DNA of 64,000 bases from a virus: the IMG/VR virus record IMGVR_UViG_3300032297_000368, positions 1 to 64,000 of that record. One strand, 5' to 3'. How positions within the stretch are numbered: the stretch's first letter is position 1; each line of letters opens with the position of its first letter. Below, piece by piece: positions 48,667-58,299 of the stretch. Position numbers and translations under genes: made by a program. The notes beneath the pieces were generated by a model that saw only the letters and a program-made list of their open reading frames with translations, made no database searches and was not told the origin of the DNA.

Positions 48667-50057
48667 ACTTTAATGTTGTCAAATTTGTTAGTAAAATTAC
48701 GTTCACGATTACCAAAAGTATTTAAAGGTTTATCTTGACCTGATTCTGAAATATCTTGTTGCGCTGATTGTTCAGTATCATATAAACGCATCTTTGCTCT
48801 ATCGATACCAATAACAAAACGTTTGAATGAATTAGGATCAGACCAACGATTCTTTAATTGTTTAACCATGATTTGGCCAAGTTGTTCTAACTCTTCAGTA
48901 CTAATCAAAGCAAACATAAAGTCAGCAGTTGCGGGAAGACCAAAAGATTCAGATGTATCTTCAAGACCTGGATCGGATGAAGTAAAGCCACTTCTAGTTG
49001 TTTGTGTTGCAGATACAACAGGAACATTAAACTCAACAGCAAGACCACGTAATTCTTCTGCAATAGATTTGATGTATGTGTATGAGTTTACACCTGCACC
49101 GTGTTTGATACGAGCAGAGGCACAAATGTTCAAGTAATCAATAAAGATAATTGCAGGTTTAAAATTCTTCTTCAACAATAACTCTTGCAGTAAACCTCTG
49201 AAGTGTAACACAGATGCCGCAGCAGTTGGATATTCTTTGATGATTAGTTTGCCTTGAGTTTTACTTTTCAATACTTCAAACTTCTTCTCATAACTATCTC
49301 TAGGTAGATGTTGCAATTCATCCATAGTGACGTTCAATAGATTAGCATCGATACGTTTTGCAATCTCTTCTTCAGCCATTTCCATAGAGATATAGAGTAC
49401 ATCATGGCCTTGAGAAATTGCTGCAGCAGCACAGTGACACATGAACAAAGATTTACCAACGCCTGTACCTGCCAGTGCAATACTCAAAGTCTTTAGTGGC
49501 AAACCACCTTTAGATATTTTATTGAAGATATCCAGATCAAATGGTATTCTAGATTCTTTACGATGATAGAAGTCATAACGAGATTCAGCATCACTGATAT
49601 AATCATGGCCAACGTTTGAATCAAATGATACTGCAAGAGCATCACTCAATAGTTGTGGTATTTCACCTTTAGATTTTTTCTGTTGTTTGTCATCAAGAAT
49701 ACCAACAGATTCCATGATGGCATTGTAGATGGCTTTATCTTGGCAAAACTTTTCAGTTTGTGCAATCAGCCATTGTTCTTCGGAAGGATTATCTTTGTCG
49801 TTGAAGATATCACTTAGAAGATTTATACCTTTGCGTACTTCTTCTTCAGTGTATTTGTTGGACTCTGTAAAGTTAATTACTAGTGCTTCGTGTGTGGGTA
49901 GTGTGTTGTATTCATCGCAAAATTTACCAATCTCTTTGAATAGATTTTTTTCAGTTACATCTTCAAAATAATCTTGACGTATGAATGGTAATACTTTACG
50001 AGTGAAACTCTCGTTGTAAATCAGGTTCTTTAGGATTGTTTGTTCTAGTCTGTTCAT
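48663..50057 (-). CDS. Replicative DNA helicase, T4 gp41/DnaB-like
   Basis: Walker A AGTGVGKS (196-203), Walker B IIFIDYLN near 305 and a DnaB-type arrangement of the C-terminal RecA-like domain are clear. The N-terminal 150 residues are the helical cap. It unwinds the fork and partners the primase at 21280-22296, which in this genome lies elsewhere. Confidence 0.93.
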   Translation of the reverse strand: MNRLEQTILKNLIYNESFTRKVLPFIRQDYFEDVTEKNLFKEIGKFCDEYNTLPTHEALVINFTESNKYTEEEVRKGINLLSDIFNDKDNPSEEQWLIAQTEKFCQDKAIYNAIMESVGILDDKQQKKSKGEIPQLLSDALAVSFDSNVGHDYISDAESRYDFYHRKESRIPFDLDIFNKISKGGLPLKTLSIALAGTGVGKSLFMCHCAAAAISQGHDVLYISMEMAEEEIAKRIDANLLNVTMDELQHLPRDSYEKKFEVLKSKTQGKLIIKEYPTAAASVLHFRGLLQELLLKKNFKPAIIFIDYLNICASARIKHGAGVNSYTYIKSIAEELRGLAVEFNVPVVSATQTTRSGFTSSDPGLEDTSESFGLPATADFMFALISTEELEQLGQIMVKQLKNRWSDPNSFKRFVIGIDRAKMRLYDTEQSAQQDISESGQDKPLNTFGNRERNFTNKFDNIKV

Positions 50058-50346
50058 TATCTATGATTAATTCCGTTAGTAAGTCACCTAGTATTGTAAC
50101 AAATTCTTGACTATTTTTCAAGTCATCCATATCATGTGTACCTGGATCAATAATATCATATTGAAATTTTAATTTTGGTGGATATTCTTCTTCGATAAAT
50201 TTTACATTGAAGTATTGGAATATAACACTAGAAAAAGTACCGCTGGTCAATTCGACAGCGGTACTTTCTTCATCAGGTAGATATATGAATTCGTAATCTA
50301 TGAATTCGTTAAACTTCTTCTTCGGCAGTTTCGGCTGGAGTTTCAT
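49996..50346 (-). CDS. Conserved small protein between uvsX and gp41 (116 aa)
   Basis: I start at the ATG at 50346, which overlaps the uvsX end by 38 bases; GGAG is three bases away. The protein reads MKLQPKLPKKKFNEFIDYEF and is alpha/beta. Its position corresponds to T4 gene 40, but sequence similarity is not evident to me. Confidence 0.6.
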   Translation of the reverse strand: MKLQPKLPKKKFNEFIDYEFIYLPDEESTAVELTSGTFSSVIFQYFNVKFIEEEYPPKLKFQYDIIDPGTHDMDDLKNSQEFVTILGDLLTELIIDNEQTRTNNPKEPDLQREFHS

Positions 50347-51370
50347 CTTCTCCAAGAATGCTTTTATAAGTGATCTCATATTTACTCTTTACATATTCTT
50401 TAAATTTGTCATCGTTCAAAAGTGGTAACCAGAAGTCTGATGTTTGTGTATCAGCAAGTCTCATCTTGTCACCAATCTCACCTGTCTCTTGATCTACCTT
50501 TGCATACCAACCATTAGAAGGTTTACTTACGAAATTGCCTTCGAGTGCGATATCCATAAGGCCAGACCACTTACTAATGCCGCCATCAAAAGATACACTG
50601 ATAGGAATTTTAGATTTTTCTTTAACGTACCTAGATTTCTCAACGTTAATAATGAAGTTATAGCCTGTAATTTCTGTTCCATCTTTTTCTTGTTGTCTCC
50701 CTAGAATGTAGATGTTATCGGCAGAATAATATGAACCTGTACCACCACCAACAATATCTTTAGGATACAAACCAATTTCTTTGTAAGTATGATTAACTAC
50801 AACCATTGGTATATCTTTCATCGTCAAGTGAGGTGTTACCATTCTGAATAACGATTTAACTTGTTTTGCACGTGACATATCTGCAACTGATTTACCATCA
50901 AGTGCATCGTCAACTTCTTTCTTTGATGCTAAGTTACCAATAGAATCTAGAATGATAATCAACTTATCACCACGTTCAATGTTCTGTAACTGTTGCATGA
51001 TATCAAACTTCAACTGTTCAATATCTGTAAGGGGTGTATGCAATACACGTTCCATATCGATATCAAACGTTTCAAAATATTTTATTGGTGTACCAAATTC
51101 TGAATCATAGAATAACAGTATCGCTTCTGGATATTGCTTCATGTATGATTTGGCCATCAATAAACTAAAAGCAGTCTTGAAGTGTTTAGAGGGACCTGCC
51201 CACATAGTAAGACCTGGTGTTAAACCACCATCTAATCTACCTGATAATGCCACATTAACCATTGGTACTTCTGTTGGTACTACATCTTTATCATTAAAGA
51301 ACTTTGACTTAGATAATATAGAACTATCTTTGATGGTCGAATTCTTTTTTAATTTGTCGAGTAAGCTCAA
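50309..51370 (-). CDS. uvsX: UvsX recombinase (RecA-like)
   Basis: The Walker A loop GPSKHFKT (59-66) is the T4 UvsX form, and KLIIILDSIGNLASKKEVDD gives Walker B and the following helix. MVVVNHTYKE and VGGGTGSYYSADNIYIL resemble the DNA-binding and oligomer loops. The acidic end DETPAETAEEEV is as in T4. It makes the presynaptic filament for recombination-dependent replication. Confidence 0.92.
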   Translation of the reverse strand: MSLLDKLKKNSTIKDSSILSKSKFFNDKDVVPTEVPMVNVALSGRLDGGLTPGLTMWAGPSKHFKTAFSLLMAKSYMKQYPEAILLFYDSEFGTPIKYFETFDIDMERVLHTPLTDIEQLKFDIMQQLQNIERGDKLIIILDSIGNLASKKEVDDALDGKSVADMSRAKQVKSLFRMVTPHLTMKDIPMVVVNHTYKEIGLYPKDIVGGGTGSYYSADNIYILGRQQEKDGTEITGYNFIINVEKSRYVKEKSKIPISVSFDGGISKWSGLMDIALEGNFVSKPSNGWYAKVDQETGEIGDKMRLADTQTSDFWLPLLNDDKFKEYVKSKYEITYKSILGEDETPAETAEEEV

Positions 51371-52194
51371 AACGAATCTCCTTTAAAATTTGCAATCTCA
51401 CTTTTAGGAATAACTTCAACATCATTATCTTGAAATAAAGGTTCTAATGTCTGAGTCGGTATATACTCCTGTTTCTTTTTCTTAACAGGCACTTTCTTTT
51501 CAGGTGCAGGTTCTTCTTTTGCTTTTTTATATCTTTGATATGTTTGATTCGAAGCAAGTAATAATAATATTGCCAAAGGATCAAAAACAAAAATGATAAT
51601 CATAATAACAAAACGTACAGCTTTATCTATAAAAGATGGATCATTTTTTTCATATAAAAATTCGGCAATGTAACGAATCGGACCTACTTCTGCCATAAGT
51701 TTATTCTCTACCTTCAATAAAGGTAACTTCTGTTCAGTAATAGATTTTAATTCTAATTGCGCTTCTTGTATATTCTTATCTAATCTTTTAGAGGCAGTTT
51801 CAGGATCACCTGCACGTTGTAATAGATACGCTAGTCTTTCATTTACAATCTTTTCTTGTTGAATCAAAGTTTGTAATTGTACATTATTACTTCCCACTTC
51901 TACATTAGTTTCAATATGCGCTCTTGATAAGTAACCAAAAATTCCCATCGATGTTATACCCATCAATAGGAAAATAGATACTAGAAAATAGTAACGCATA
52001 ATCCGCACAGTATCAGACCAATTGTTATGTAGCCAAGATACTGTTACCAATTTACTTATCTCTAAAGTAGTACCCATAATCACAACAGGCCAAAAAGAAC
52101 CTGGAAATATTTGTGCAAGTCCTACTACAGAATAATAAGCCGCTACTCCTGATAGAGCAATGGCTGTTAGAAATGGTAAAATAATTTGTGTCAT
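51367..52194 (-). CDS. Multi-pass membrane protein with coiled coil (275 aa)
   Basis: Three N-terminal hydrophobic segments (LPFLTAIALSGVAAYYSVVG, FWPVVIMGTTLEI, YYFLVSIFLLMGITSMGIFG) are followed by a coiled coil around 100-170 and a fourth helix (FVIMIIIFVFDPLAILLLLA) and basic tail. Between gp43 and uvsX in T4-like aquatic phages I recall a membrane protein of this shape. Role unknown. Confidence 0.65.
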   Translation of the reverse strand: MTQIILPFLTAIALSGVAAYYSVVGLAQIFPGSFWPVVIMGTTLEISKLVTVSWLHNNWSDTVRIMRYYFLVSIFLLMGITSMGIFGYLSRAHIETNVEVGSNNVQLQTLIQQEKIVNERLAYLLQRAGDPETASKRLDKNIQEAQLELKSITEQKLPLLKVENKLMAEVGPIRYIAEFLYEKNDPSFIDKAVRFVIMIIIFVFDPLAILLLLASNQTYQRYKKAKEEPAPEKKVPVKKKKQEYIPTQTLEPLFQDNDVEVIPKSEIANFKGDSF

Positions 52195-54734
52195 CCGAAT
52201 AAACTCTCTAACGTGTTTCGCCTTTCAACTTCCCAACCAACACAATCAAGAATAACTTTAACTGGTTCTACGAAAGACTTTTGAAATTGTGTATCATAAT
52301 CAATATAATCTTGAAGGCCTAACTCTTTAGGTAATCTAACTGGAAAAGAAATGACTGTATCTTTAAGCGGATTAGGTGTACGTAGGTAAGTAAATTTAAG
52401 TTTCTCACCTTCTTGAATGACCTGATACTTAGTTGTCAACCCATTATCTTTCAAAAGTTTATTATAAAGAATTGCACCCTTCACATGAATAGGTGTGCCT
52501 TTTTTATATAGTGTAACAGAATCAGAGTACTCACGCAAGCCATTTAAACCACGTGGAAAAGAAATATCTTCAGCAGGTAATGTTTTAAATTCTTCCTTAA
52601 AATCTGAAATAAATTTTTGTACATCATCTTGTGTACCGTTCATGATGATCTTGATTAGTTCCCACATCTTCTCACGTACCGCAGATGGTGTTGAAGATTT
52701 AACCATCTCTAAACCCATAACTTTAATTTTAGGTTCTTTGTATTGAACACCTTCATTGTTATGTACGTTTAGAATGTAACGTTTCTTGGCAGTCCAGATA
52801 CCTTTATCTGATAATGCCTCACGTTTCATTTGCATTTTTTGGTCGTATGCGTGGACATAATCAGCAAGTTCTTTATAACTCTTATCAATAAATGGTTGAA
52901 TCTTCTCCTCACATACCTTATCCATGAATTGGATGACCTTAGATGTGTCTTGTGTTTTTGATTCACCAAACACACTTTGTACCAACCCACCAAGATTGAG
53001 ATATATCGAATCCGTATCTGAAGCAATAACATAATCTGTATCCGTCTTTAATATTTTATTTACATATTGATTTAGTTTGGCTTCAATCCAACGAATCGAT
53101 AACTGACCCGCACTAGTAACAGCAAGTGCTTGCCTCAAATCATAAAATCTAAAGAACTGCGAACCCAATGCACCGTAAGCGGAGTTTAATGAAACTTTCT
53201 TAGCAAGTTGTAGGTTATCATAACGAGCAATTCTCTTCGATAATCTTTCTTTCTCTTCTTTAGTTGTTGCCTTTTCATACTCTTGTTTCGCTTGAAGCAT
53301 CATCTTCTTATACTTCTTACGATCTTCATACATAGACTCCATCATTCCAGGAAGAAAACCTTGTTTATCTGTCCTGAAATATTGGCCATTAGGTGTTAGT
53401 GTTACATTGCTGAGTTTAGAAGTATCTACCTGTTTAGTCAACAAGTTATCAACCGTAACACCTTGCATGATAATGTTACGCATATCATCTGTGTACTCAT
53501 AGGGTTCAACCAACGTCTCTGGAGAGATATTGTATTGCATGAGTAGATGTGGATATAGACTGTTCAAATCAAACGAAGCCACCCAATCGTGTTTGCCAAC
53601 TTGAGGTTCTTTTACATATGCACCTTCAAATGCTGAATTCTTTTGTTGGAAACTTTTCTGCGGAACAACAATGCCTTTCGACAATAGATGGCAATAGATA
53701 AGAGAATCCCACATACGAGTTTGAGCAAATATATCTTCATAGTTTGTTTTAGTATCATAGGCAAGAGTTAAGCCAAGTTCTAGTAGTTTAAGTTTCTCTT
53801 CTAGTTTAATAATCAAGTCAACGTCTTTGATGTTATACTCAATAAACTTTTGATAGTTCAATCGATACAGTTGATGTAAGTTATCATACTCATCAAACGA
53901 CAATTTACTTTCACCAAGTTCAACGTTAGCAATATTATCCAACTTATACGACTCTTGTGATTTACCACCCGGCGCATACCACTTGTATAGTTCGATATAA
54001 TCAAGACACGCTATGCCGTAAATAGAATAAGAATGTAACTGTCTTCCCATTTTAGTTTCAGTCTTAGCATAGATGTAATTCCATGGAGAAAGTTTCTTTG
54101 CAAAGTCTTCACCCATAACTTTATTGATTCGATTAACCAAATAAGGAATATCAAAAAACTCTACATTCCAGCCAGTGATTACATCAGGAAAGTTATCACG
54201 CCAATCATCAATAAAGTTTTTACATAAATCATATTCATCTTTACATTTGATATATGTAACATCATCATTAGTGTTATTGAAATCACCACAACCATATACA
54301 GTCATACCACCATTCAATTGACGTATTGCAATTGCTGTGATGGGTTCAGATGCACGTTGCGGATCAGGAAAGCCATTCTCAGAACCAACTTCAATATCGA
54401 TTACTGCGATTGATAGATGTGAAATATCCCAATCAATATCTGTAGGATGTTCATCAGCAATAAATGAATATTGAAATCTTTCTTGGCCATAGATTTTGAA
54501 ATTATCTACACCTTCATACTTCTTAAAGAAGTCTTTGGCTGCTCTCATACCCTCAAACTTCATAGGTTCGAGATAATCACCTTGTAGATTTGTAAACTTG
54601 GTAACTTTCTTGGAAGGCAAAAACAAAGTCGGCGCATACTTTATTTCTAAGTTAATGCGCCGACCATCTTTAACTCCACGATATAAAACTTTGTCACCGT
54701 AGATTTGGATGTTTGTATAATATTGATTAGTCAT
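52191..54734 (-). CDS. DNA polymerase, family B (T4 gp43)
   Basis: Exonuclease motifs: DIE at 113-115 (VIDIEVGSEN), GWNVEFFDIPYL (188-199) and YNIKDVDLI (300-308). Polymerase motifs: DLNSLYPHL (389-397), KKVSLNSAYGALGS (512-525) and SDTDSIYLN (572-580), with catalytic D573 and D575. The C-terminus NTLESLFG matches the clamp-binding peptide of T4-type polymerases. Exo and Pol sites look complete. Confidence 0.96.
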   Translation of the reverse strand: MTNQYYTNIQIYGDKVLYRGVKDGRRINLEIKYAPTLFLPSKKVTKFTNLQGDYLEPMKFEGMRAAKDFFKKYEGVDNFKIYGQERFQYSFIADEHPTDIDWDISHLSIAVIDIEVGSENGFPDPQRASEPITAIAIRQLNGGMTVYGCGDFNNTNDDVTYIKCKDEYDLCKNFIDDWRDNFPDVITGWNVEFFDIPYLVNRINKVMGEDFAKKLSPWNYIYAKTETKMGRQLHSYSIYGIACLDYIELYKWYAPGGKSQESYKLDNIANVELGESKLSFDEYDNLHQLYRLNYQKFIEYNIKDVDLIIKLEEKLKLLELGLTLAYDTKTNYEDIFAQTRMWDSLIYCHLLSKGIVVPQKSFQQKNSAFEGAYVKEPQVGKHDWVASFDLNSLYPHLLMQYNISPETLVEPYEYTDDMRNIIMQGVTVDNLLTKQVDTSKLSNVTLTPNGQYFRTDKQGFLPGMMESMYEDRKKYKKMMLQAKQEYEKATTKEEKERLSKRIARYDNLQLAKKVSLNSAYGALGSQFFRFYDLRQALAVTSAGQLSIRWIEAKLNQYVNKILKTDTDYVIASDTDSIYLNLGGLVQSVFGESKTQDTSKVIQFMDKVCEEKIQPFIDKSYKELADYVHAYDQKMQMKREALSDKGIWTAKKRYILNVHNNEGVQYKEPKIKVMGLEMVKSSTPSAVREKMWELIKIIMNGTQDDVQKFISDFKEEFKTLPAEDISFPRGLNGLREYSDSVTLYKKGTPIHVKGAILYNKLLKDNGLTTKYQVIQEGEKLKFTYLRTPNPLKDTVISFPVRLPKELGLQDYIDYDTQFQKSFVEPVKVILDCVGWEVERRNTLESLFG

Positions 54735-54737
54735 TCA

Positions 54738-55043
54738 TTAGATTTTCATTCCAGCGGGGGCAATTTCAATACCAGAACCAAAGATTCTATTGTATTGATT
54801 CTCTAATTCTAACATAGGTGATGTAATTGTCAATATGTCTATCGATTGAAATTTAATACCTGTGCCGAATTCTTGGCAGTACTCTAAGAAAGGTGAAAAT
54901 GCAATACCACCAGTATCACCTGCTGACTTTGGTGGAACATTAATAACCTGCACAGGCTGTTTAACTATAACTGTACCCGCAGATTCAGTTACATCACCGA
55001 TGATTGTATGATTAGTTTTGAATGTGATTAGTTTAATGGACAT
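54738..55043 (-). CDS. Sm-like or beta-rich small phage protein (101 aa)
   Basis: I use the ATG at 55043, preceded by GAGGTGTC. MSIKLITFKTNHTIIGDVTE has the strand pattern of Sm-like small proteins reported in T4-like phages, and FQSIDILTITSPMLELENQY follows. The family placement is tentative. RNA-binding is possible but unproven. Confidence 0.6.
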   Translation of the reverse strand: MSIKLITFKTNHTIIGDVTESAGTVIVKQPVQVINVPPKSAGDTGGIAFSPFLEYCQEFGTGIKFQSIDILTITSPMLELENQYNRIFGSGIEIAPAGMKI

Positions 55044-55263
55044 TTGACACCTCATAAGAAGCATCCAATACACCCAATGTTACCCACTTTTTAGGGAACA
55101 ACATCTCACGACCGGCAAAGTCTTTCATGTTATAATTAGGATCATCAACCAATCCTAATACCTCAACTTGTTTATCAAATTCTCTATAAAAGAGATCATA
55201 TGAATAGGCAGAAGGAAACTTGTTCACTTCTGCCAGTTGTTTTGCCATTTTATACATACTCAT
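55033..55263 (-). CDS. Small hypothetical protein (76 aa)
   Basis: It reads MSMYKMAKQLAEVNKFPSAY and is basic then acidic, with no recognised motif. It lies just after the endolysin gene and overlaps the next start by 11 bases. Confidence 0.6.
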   Translation of the reverse strand: MSMYKMAKQLAEVNKFPSAYSYDLFYREFDKQVEVLGLVDDPNYNMKDFAGREMLFPKKWVTLGVLDASYEVSNVH

Positions 55264-55288
55264 TATTTACCTCACTGTTAATAAAAAA

Positions 55289-55909
55289 TTACAATACTTT
55301 CAGATTGTTTTCAAAATGTGATTTACGATCTTCAAGTCCTATGGTACCACCATTAATTCGTTTTGTCAAGGTCAGGATGTCCTTTTTATCCGCAATTTCA
55401 TTCAATTTGTTTTTGTTCCAGAACCAACATGCCGATTCAATAGCACCATCAAGTGTCTCGCAATAGGCAACTGCTTCATCTATTGATTTACCGATTGAAG
55501 TTGCAAATGCGGCATAGTTATCATGTCCTGTCAATTGAATTGCACCACGACCACGATACTTATAACCATCACCAGACTTTTCATCACCGTTACCCATACG
55601 TGATGCATAAACTTTATTAGCAATCATTTCAGGTTTACGTTCGTACTTGAGTGCTGTTGCTTCATCAGGAAAGTATTTCTTAAATGTACCCATCAAACCT
55701 TTTGCACCGTAGTTTAGGTTTTCTTTCAATACAGTGAAATCTAAAGATTCATGGCCACATTGTGCTAAGAAAGCTGCAACTCTTTCTTTAGTGGTTATAT
55801 CATACTTTGGTAATACTTTTGAAAAAGATTCAAATAACTTATCTGTCTCTTTGTTTTTCCCTAAACATTGTTTAAGTTTTGCTGCGGTAAATTCGAAGTT
55901 GAATGACAT
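55289..55909 (-). CDS. Endolysin, GH19 chitinase-like muramidase (206 aa)
   Basis: The GH19 catalytic segment is RVAAFLAQCGHESLDF, with the acid Glu in GHES, followed by LNYGAKGLMGTFKKYF and YKYRGRGAIQLTGHDNYAA, the chitinase-like core. There is no signal peptide, so a holin is needed to release it. It should cut peptidoglycan at the end of infection with the holin-like and spanin genes. Confidence 0.9.
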   Translation of the reverse strand: MSFNFEFTAAKLKQCLGKNKETDKLFESFSKVLPKYDITTKERVAAFLAQCGHESLDFTVLKENLNYGAKGLMGTFKKYFPDEATALKYERKPEMIANKVYASRMGNGDEKSGDGYKYRGRGAIQLTGHDNYAAFATSIGKSIDEAVAYCETLDGAIESACWFWNKNKLNEIADKKDILTLTKRINGGTIGLEDRKSHFENNLKVL

Positions 55910-56088
55910 TCTCTACTCTCCTTTGTTGTATTTGTAAGGTATATACTACCATCACGAACATCATATTCAAGTTTGTCACCAACTTCCCATCCTAACTCTT
56001 CAACCAATTCTTGTGGTAAGTCTAATATTCCATCGCCATTTTCCAATATGGCACTTACCTTTGTTATATGAACTTTAGTTTTTGACAC
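55861..56088 (-). CDS. AbrB/SpoVT-type DNA-binding protein (75 aa)
   Basis: The segment ILDLPQELVEELGWEVGDKL (about 20-39), then EYDVRDGSIYL, is the swapped-hairpin AbrB fold. It is likely a transcription regulator or antitoxin-like protein; no toxin is beside it. Its end overlaps the endolysin start. Confidence 0.8.
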   Translation of the reverse strand: MSKTKVHITKVSAILENGDGILDLPQELVEELGWEVGDKLEYDVRDGSIYLTNTTKESRECHSTSNLPQQNLNNV

Positions 56089-56575
56089 GATAAATTCTCA
56101 CTCTACATTTCTGTAAAAAATTAATCCCATCATCGTTTTTATATTCGTGTTCATATATAACTTCTGCAATTCCTGCCTGATAGATCATCTTTGCACATTC
56201 TAAACATGGTGCATGTGTAACAAATAAAGAAGCACCTTCAGATGAATTTGTTGAACGTGCTACCTTTGCTAATGCATTTGATTCAGCATGTAATACTTCA
56301 GGTCTTGTTTTTAATCTGTATCTTCTGCCATCTTTTCCTGTTAATGGCCATTGATTTTCAATTTCAGGTGGATCAATCCAACCGCCTGCTTCTGAAGGAA
56401 AATATTCTTTAGTTTCGCATGTATTATTCCAATCAACAGGCATTCCATTGTAACCAATACCAATGATAGTATTGTTCTTTACGATTACACAACCTACTTG
56501 TAATCGTTTGGCACTTGAAAGTTCTGCATAAACACTTGCAGCTTTCATATGTGCCTTAACATACTTACTCTTCAT
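56075..56575 (-). CDS. dCMP deaminase (166 aa)
   Basis: I use the ATG at 56575 (MKSKYVKAHMKAASVYAELS); the upstream gene's stop overlaps it. LHAESNALAKVARS (HAE) and APCLECAKMIYQAG (PCxxC) are the zinc and catalytic motifs, and CVIVKNNTIIGIGYNGMP precedes them. It converts dCMP to dUMP, feeding ThyX. Confidence 0.92.
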   Translation of the reverse strand: MKSKYVKAHMKAASVYAELSSAKRLQVGCVIVKNNTIIGIGYNGMPVDWNNTCETKEYFPSEAGGWIDPPEIENQWPLTGKDGRRYRLKTRPEVLHAESNALAKVARSTNSSEGASLFVTHAPCLECAKMIYQAGIAEVIYEHEYKNDDGINFLQKCRVRIYRVKN

Positions 56576-56738
56576 CAACAGTGACATTTTTCTTTTTACT
56601 TTCTTTTCTTACGATTTTGGATTCTACTTCAGCTTTAATCATAGATTGTTTGTAGAAAGACTTATGTTCAGAGTCTTGAATTGTTGCTAAAACTCGTTTG
56701 ACTGTTTTAGGCATTTTAAAAGCGGAGTTTGTTTTCAT
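56565..56738 (-). CDS. Small basic protein (57 aa)
   Basis: ATG at 56738 follows AAAGG and the frame ends with TAA at 56565-56567 inside the next gene's start. It reads MKTNSAFKMPKTVKRVLATI and ends in a Lys/Glu-rich stretch KESKKKNVTVDEE. Unassigned, but well supported by position and a good ribosome-binding site. Confidence 0.6.
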   Translation of the reverse strand: MKTNSAFKMPKTVKRVLATIQDSEHKSFYKQSMIKAEVESKIVRKESKKKNVTVDEE

Positions 56739-56756
56739 AATATACCTTTATATAGA

Positions 56757-56776
56757 AGTGGGGCATAAGCCCCACT
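56757..56776 (-). terminator. Hairpin after hsp20 gene
   Basis: The stem AGTGGGGC/GCCCCACT with loop ATAA (8 bp) starts three bases after the hsp20 stop. The following minus-strand bases are only modestly T-rich (TCTATATAAA), so termination strength is uncertain. Confidence 0.55.
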
Positions 56777-56778
56777 CG

Positions 56779-57252
56779 TTATGCTGCTTTTTTAGTTTCT
56801 TGTAAAAGTTGTGGTGTAAACTCTAAGAGTTCTTCACCAATAGCAACCTTACGTGGCTTTCTATGTTCTGGAATAATATTTTCTAAACCAATACGTAGAA
56901 TGCCATCTTTGTATTCAGCACCTTTAACTGCAATGGTATCTGATATAGCAATTGACTTAGTGAATGAACGTGTACCAATACCACGATGCAAATAATTCAA
57001 TTCAGTCTTATCTGCCTTTTCACCTTTGATAGTGAGTGTATTTTCTTGCACTTCAATATCAATTTCATCTCGACTAAACCCAGCAACAGCCAACTCCACA
57101 ATATATTTGTGTTCATCGGTTTTGATGATATTGTGTGGTGGAAATGTCGTGACAGGTTTATCATTTAAAAGTGATTCAACATCACGAATGAAATTTTCAA
57201 AGCCCAAACTGTTATTTAAAACCATTGGACCAAAGCGACCAGTAATAGTCAT
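56779..57252 (-). CDS. Hsp20 small heat-shock protein (157 aa)
   Basis: The alpha-crystallin domain is visible: HKYIVELAVAGFSRDEIDIE, NTLTIKGEKAD, and the diagnostic AEYKDGILRIGL close to the A-x-x-x-n-G-v-L motif. IbpA-like small chaperones are common in T4-like cyanophages and related phages. It may hold unfolded proteins during assembly or stress. Confidence 0.92.
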   Translation of the reverse strand: MTITGRFGPMVLNNSLGFENFIRDVESLLNDKPVTTFPPHNIIKTDEHKYIVELAVAGFSRDEIDIEVQENTLTIKGEKADKTELNYLHRGIGTRSFTKSIAISDTIAVKGAEYKDGILRIGLENIIPEHRKPRKVAIGEELLEFTPQLLQETKKAA

Positions 57253-57282
57253 AGTAGTTCTCCTTTTAGTTAAGCGAGTTTA

Positions 57283-57308
57283 TAAAGAAGTGACCCCGAA
57301 GGCATCAC
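57283..57308 (-). terminator. Rho-independent terminator
   Basis: On the minus strand GTGATGCC-TTCG-GGGTCAC folds (with a G-U pair and one mismatch) into a TTCG tetraloop hairpin, followed by TTCTTTAT. It lies just after the stop of the small gene at 57313 and before hsp20. Confidence 0.6.
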
Positions 57309-57312
57309 CCCT

Positions 57313-57495
57313 TTATTTAGTTAAAATTTTAAATGCTTCACGGTTGACCAGAAAAGTTCTTTCTGGATGATCTTCTTTAAATACTCTAATAAAAGTCATG
57401 CCATTAGATTCCGAAATATCAGATATATCTCTACAGATAACTATATCACCCGTGAAAGTGTTTTTTAATTTGACTGGCGGTTTCACTTTTTTCAT
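57313..57495 (-). CDS. Small conserved protein (60 aa)
   Basis: It reads MKKVKPPVKLKNTFTGDIVI and ends REAFKILTK, a basic beta-rich small protein upstream of hsp20. I recall short proteins of this type near regA in T4-like phages; function unknown. Confidence 0.65.
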   Translation of the reverse strand: MKKVKPPVKLKNTFTGDIVICRDISDISESNGMTFIRVFKEDHPERTFLVNREAFKILTK

Positions 57496-57509
57496 AATAT
57501 AACTCCATA

Positions 57510-57914
57510 TTAATACTCTTGTCTTTTCTTACCAATATTGTATTTACTTACCAACTCCCATTCATCCTTTTCTTTGAAAGCAATGATTTTAATTTGGTGT
57601 ACAGGTGCAATCTTATCACCGATAACTTGTGGATTTACAATATCAACCAATTCCCATTCTTCTAACAGTCTTGCAATTGCATTTCTTCTTTCAATATCAT
57701 TGTCTGATATGTTCGAAGGCTTACCATCTAAAGCAAATAATTCTTTGAAGTGTACAATATAATATCTTCCTTGTTTATGTAATATATGGCAAGACTGATA
57801 CAATACTTTCTCTTTTCGTGAAGATACTCCGATTCGGGTTAGTGTCTCACGTACTTTCAAAAAATCATCTTGTTCTACAAGTGTCACCTCGATAAATTTA
57901 CTTAAATCTACCAT
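57510..57914 (-). CDS. regA: RegA translational repressor
   Basis: FLKVRETLTRIGVSSRKEKV, LYQSCHILHKQGRYYIVHFK and WELVSKYNIGKK match T4 RegA throughout and the length is close to the T4 protein. It binds ribosome-binding sites of early mRNAs and blocks their translation. Its neighbours gp62 and gp44 are in the T4 order. Confidence 0.93.
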   Translation of the reverse strand: MVDLSKFIEVTLVEQDDFLKVRETLTRIGVSSRKEKVLYQSCHILHKQGRYYIVHFKELFALDGKPSNISDNDIERRNAIARLLEEWELVDIVNPQVIGDKIAPVHQIKIIAFKEKDEWELVSKYNIGKKRQEY

Positions 57915-57915
57915 A

Positions 57916-58299
57916 CTATTTCCTTAATCCACCGGTGTCGGTTTGTTGTTTTATTTGTTGGATTTGTTCATCATTTAGTAGGCGGAGAGCTTCACGAGCT
58001 TTAAGGTCTGAAAAACCATAGACTTGTTTGATGCAGGATATATCATCATGTTTTTCAGCTTTTACCCACTTCATGAACGGTCTTTTTTGAGACCGTACGG
58101 TATTTAGTAAATAATCATTCTGTAGATTTTTATCTAGATGGTGCCTCTGGTTCATCTCATTTGCGTACATAATACAATCTTTATGGTACGAAAGTGATCG
58201 ATTTACCAGAAACGGTTGATACTCCTTCTCAGTTATATCGTCAACAATTAGATTCTTTTTGCCTTGCAATATCTGGTTAACAAATTCAAACGGACTCAT
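57916..58299 (-). CDS. Clamp-loader small subunit (T4 gp62-like)
   Basis: I use the ATG at 58299, which overlaps the gp44 stop as ATGA. MSPFEFVNQILQGKKNLIVD and the segment KCH/YHKDCIMYANEMNQRHHL with FSDLKAREALRLL fit gp62, always encoded beside gp44. It completes the clamp loader with the ATPase. Confidence 0.85.
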   Translation of the reverse strand: MSPFEFVNQILQGKKNLIVDDITEKEYQPFLVNRSLSYHKDCIMYANEMNQRHHLDKNLQNDYLLNTVRSQKRPFMKWVKAEKHDDISCIKQVYGFSDLKAREALRLLNDEQIQQIKQQTDTGGLRK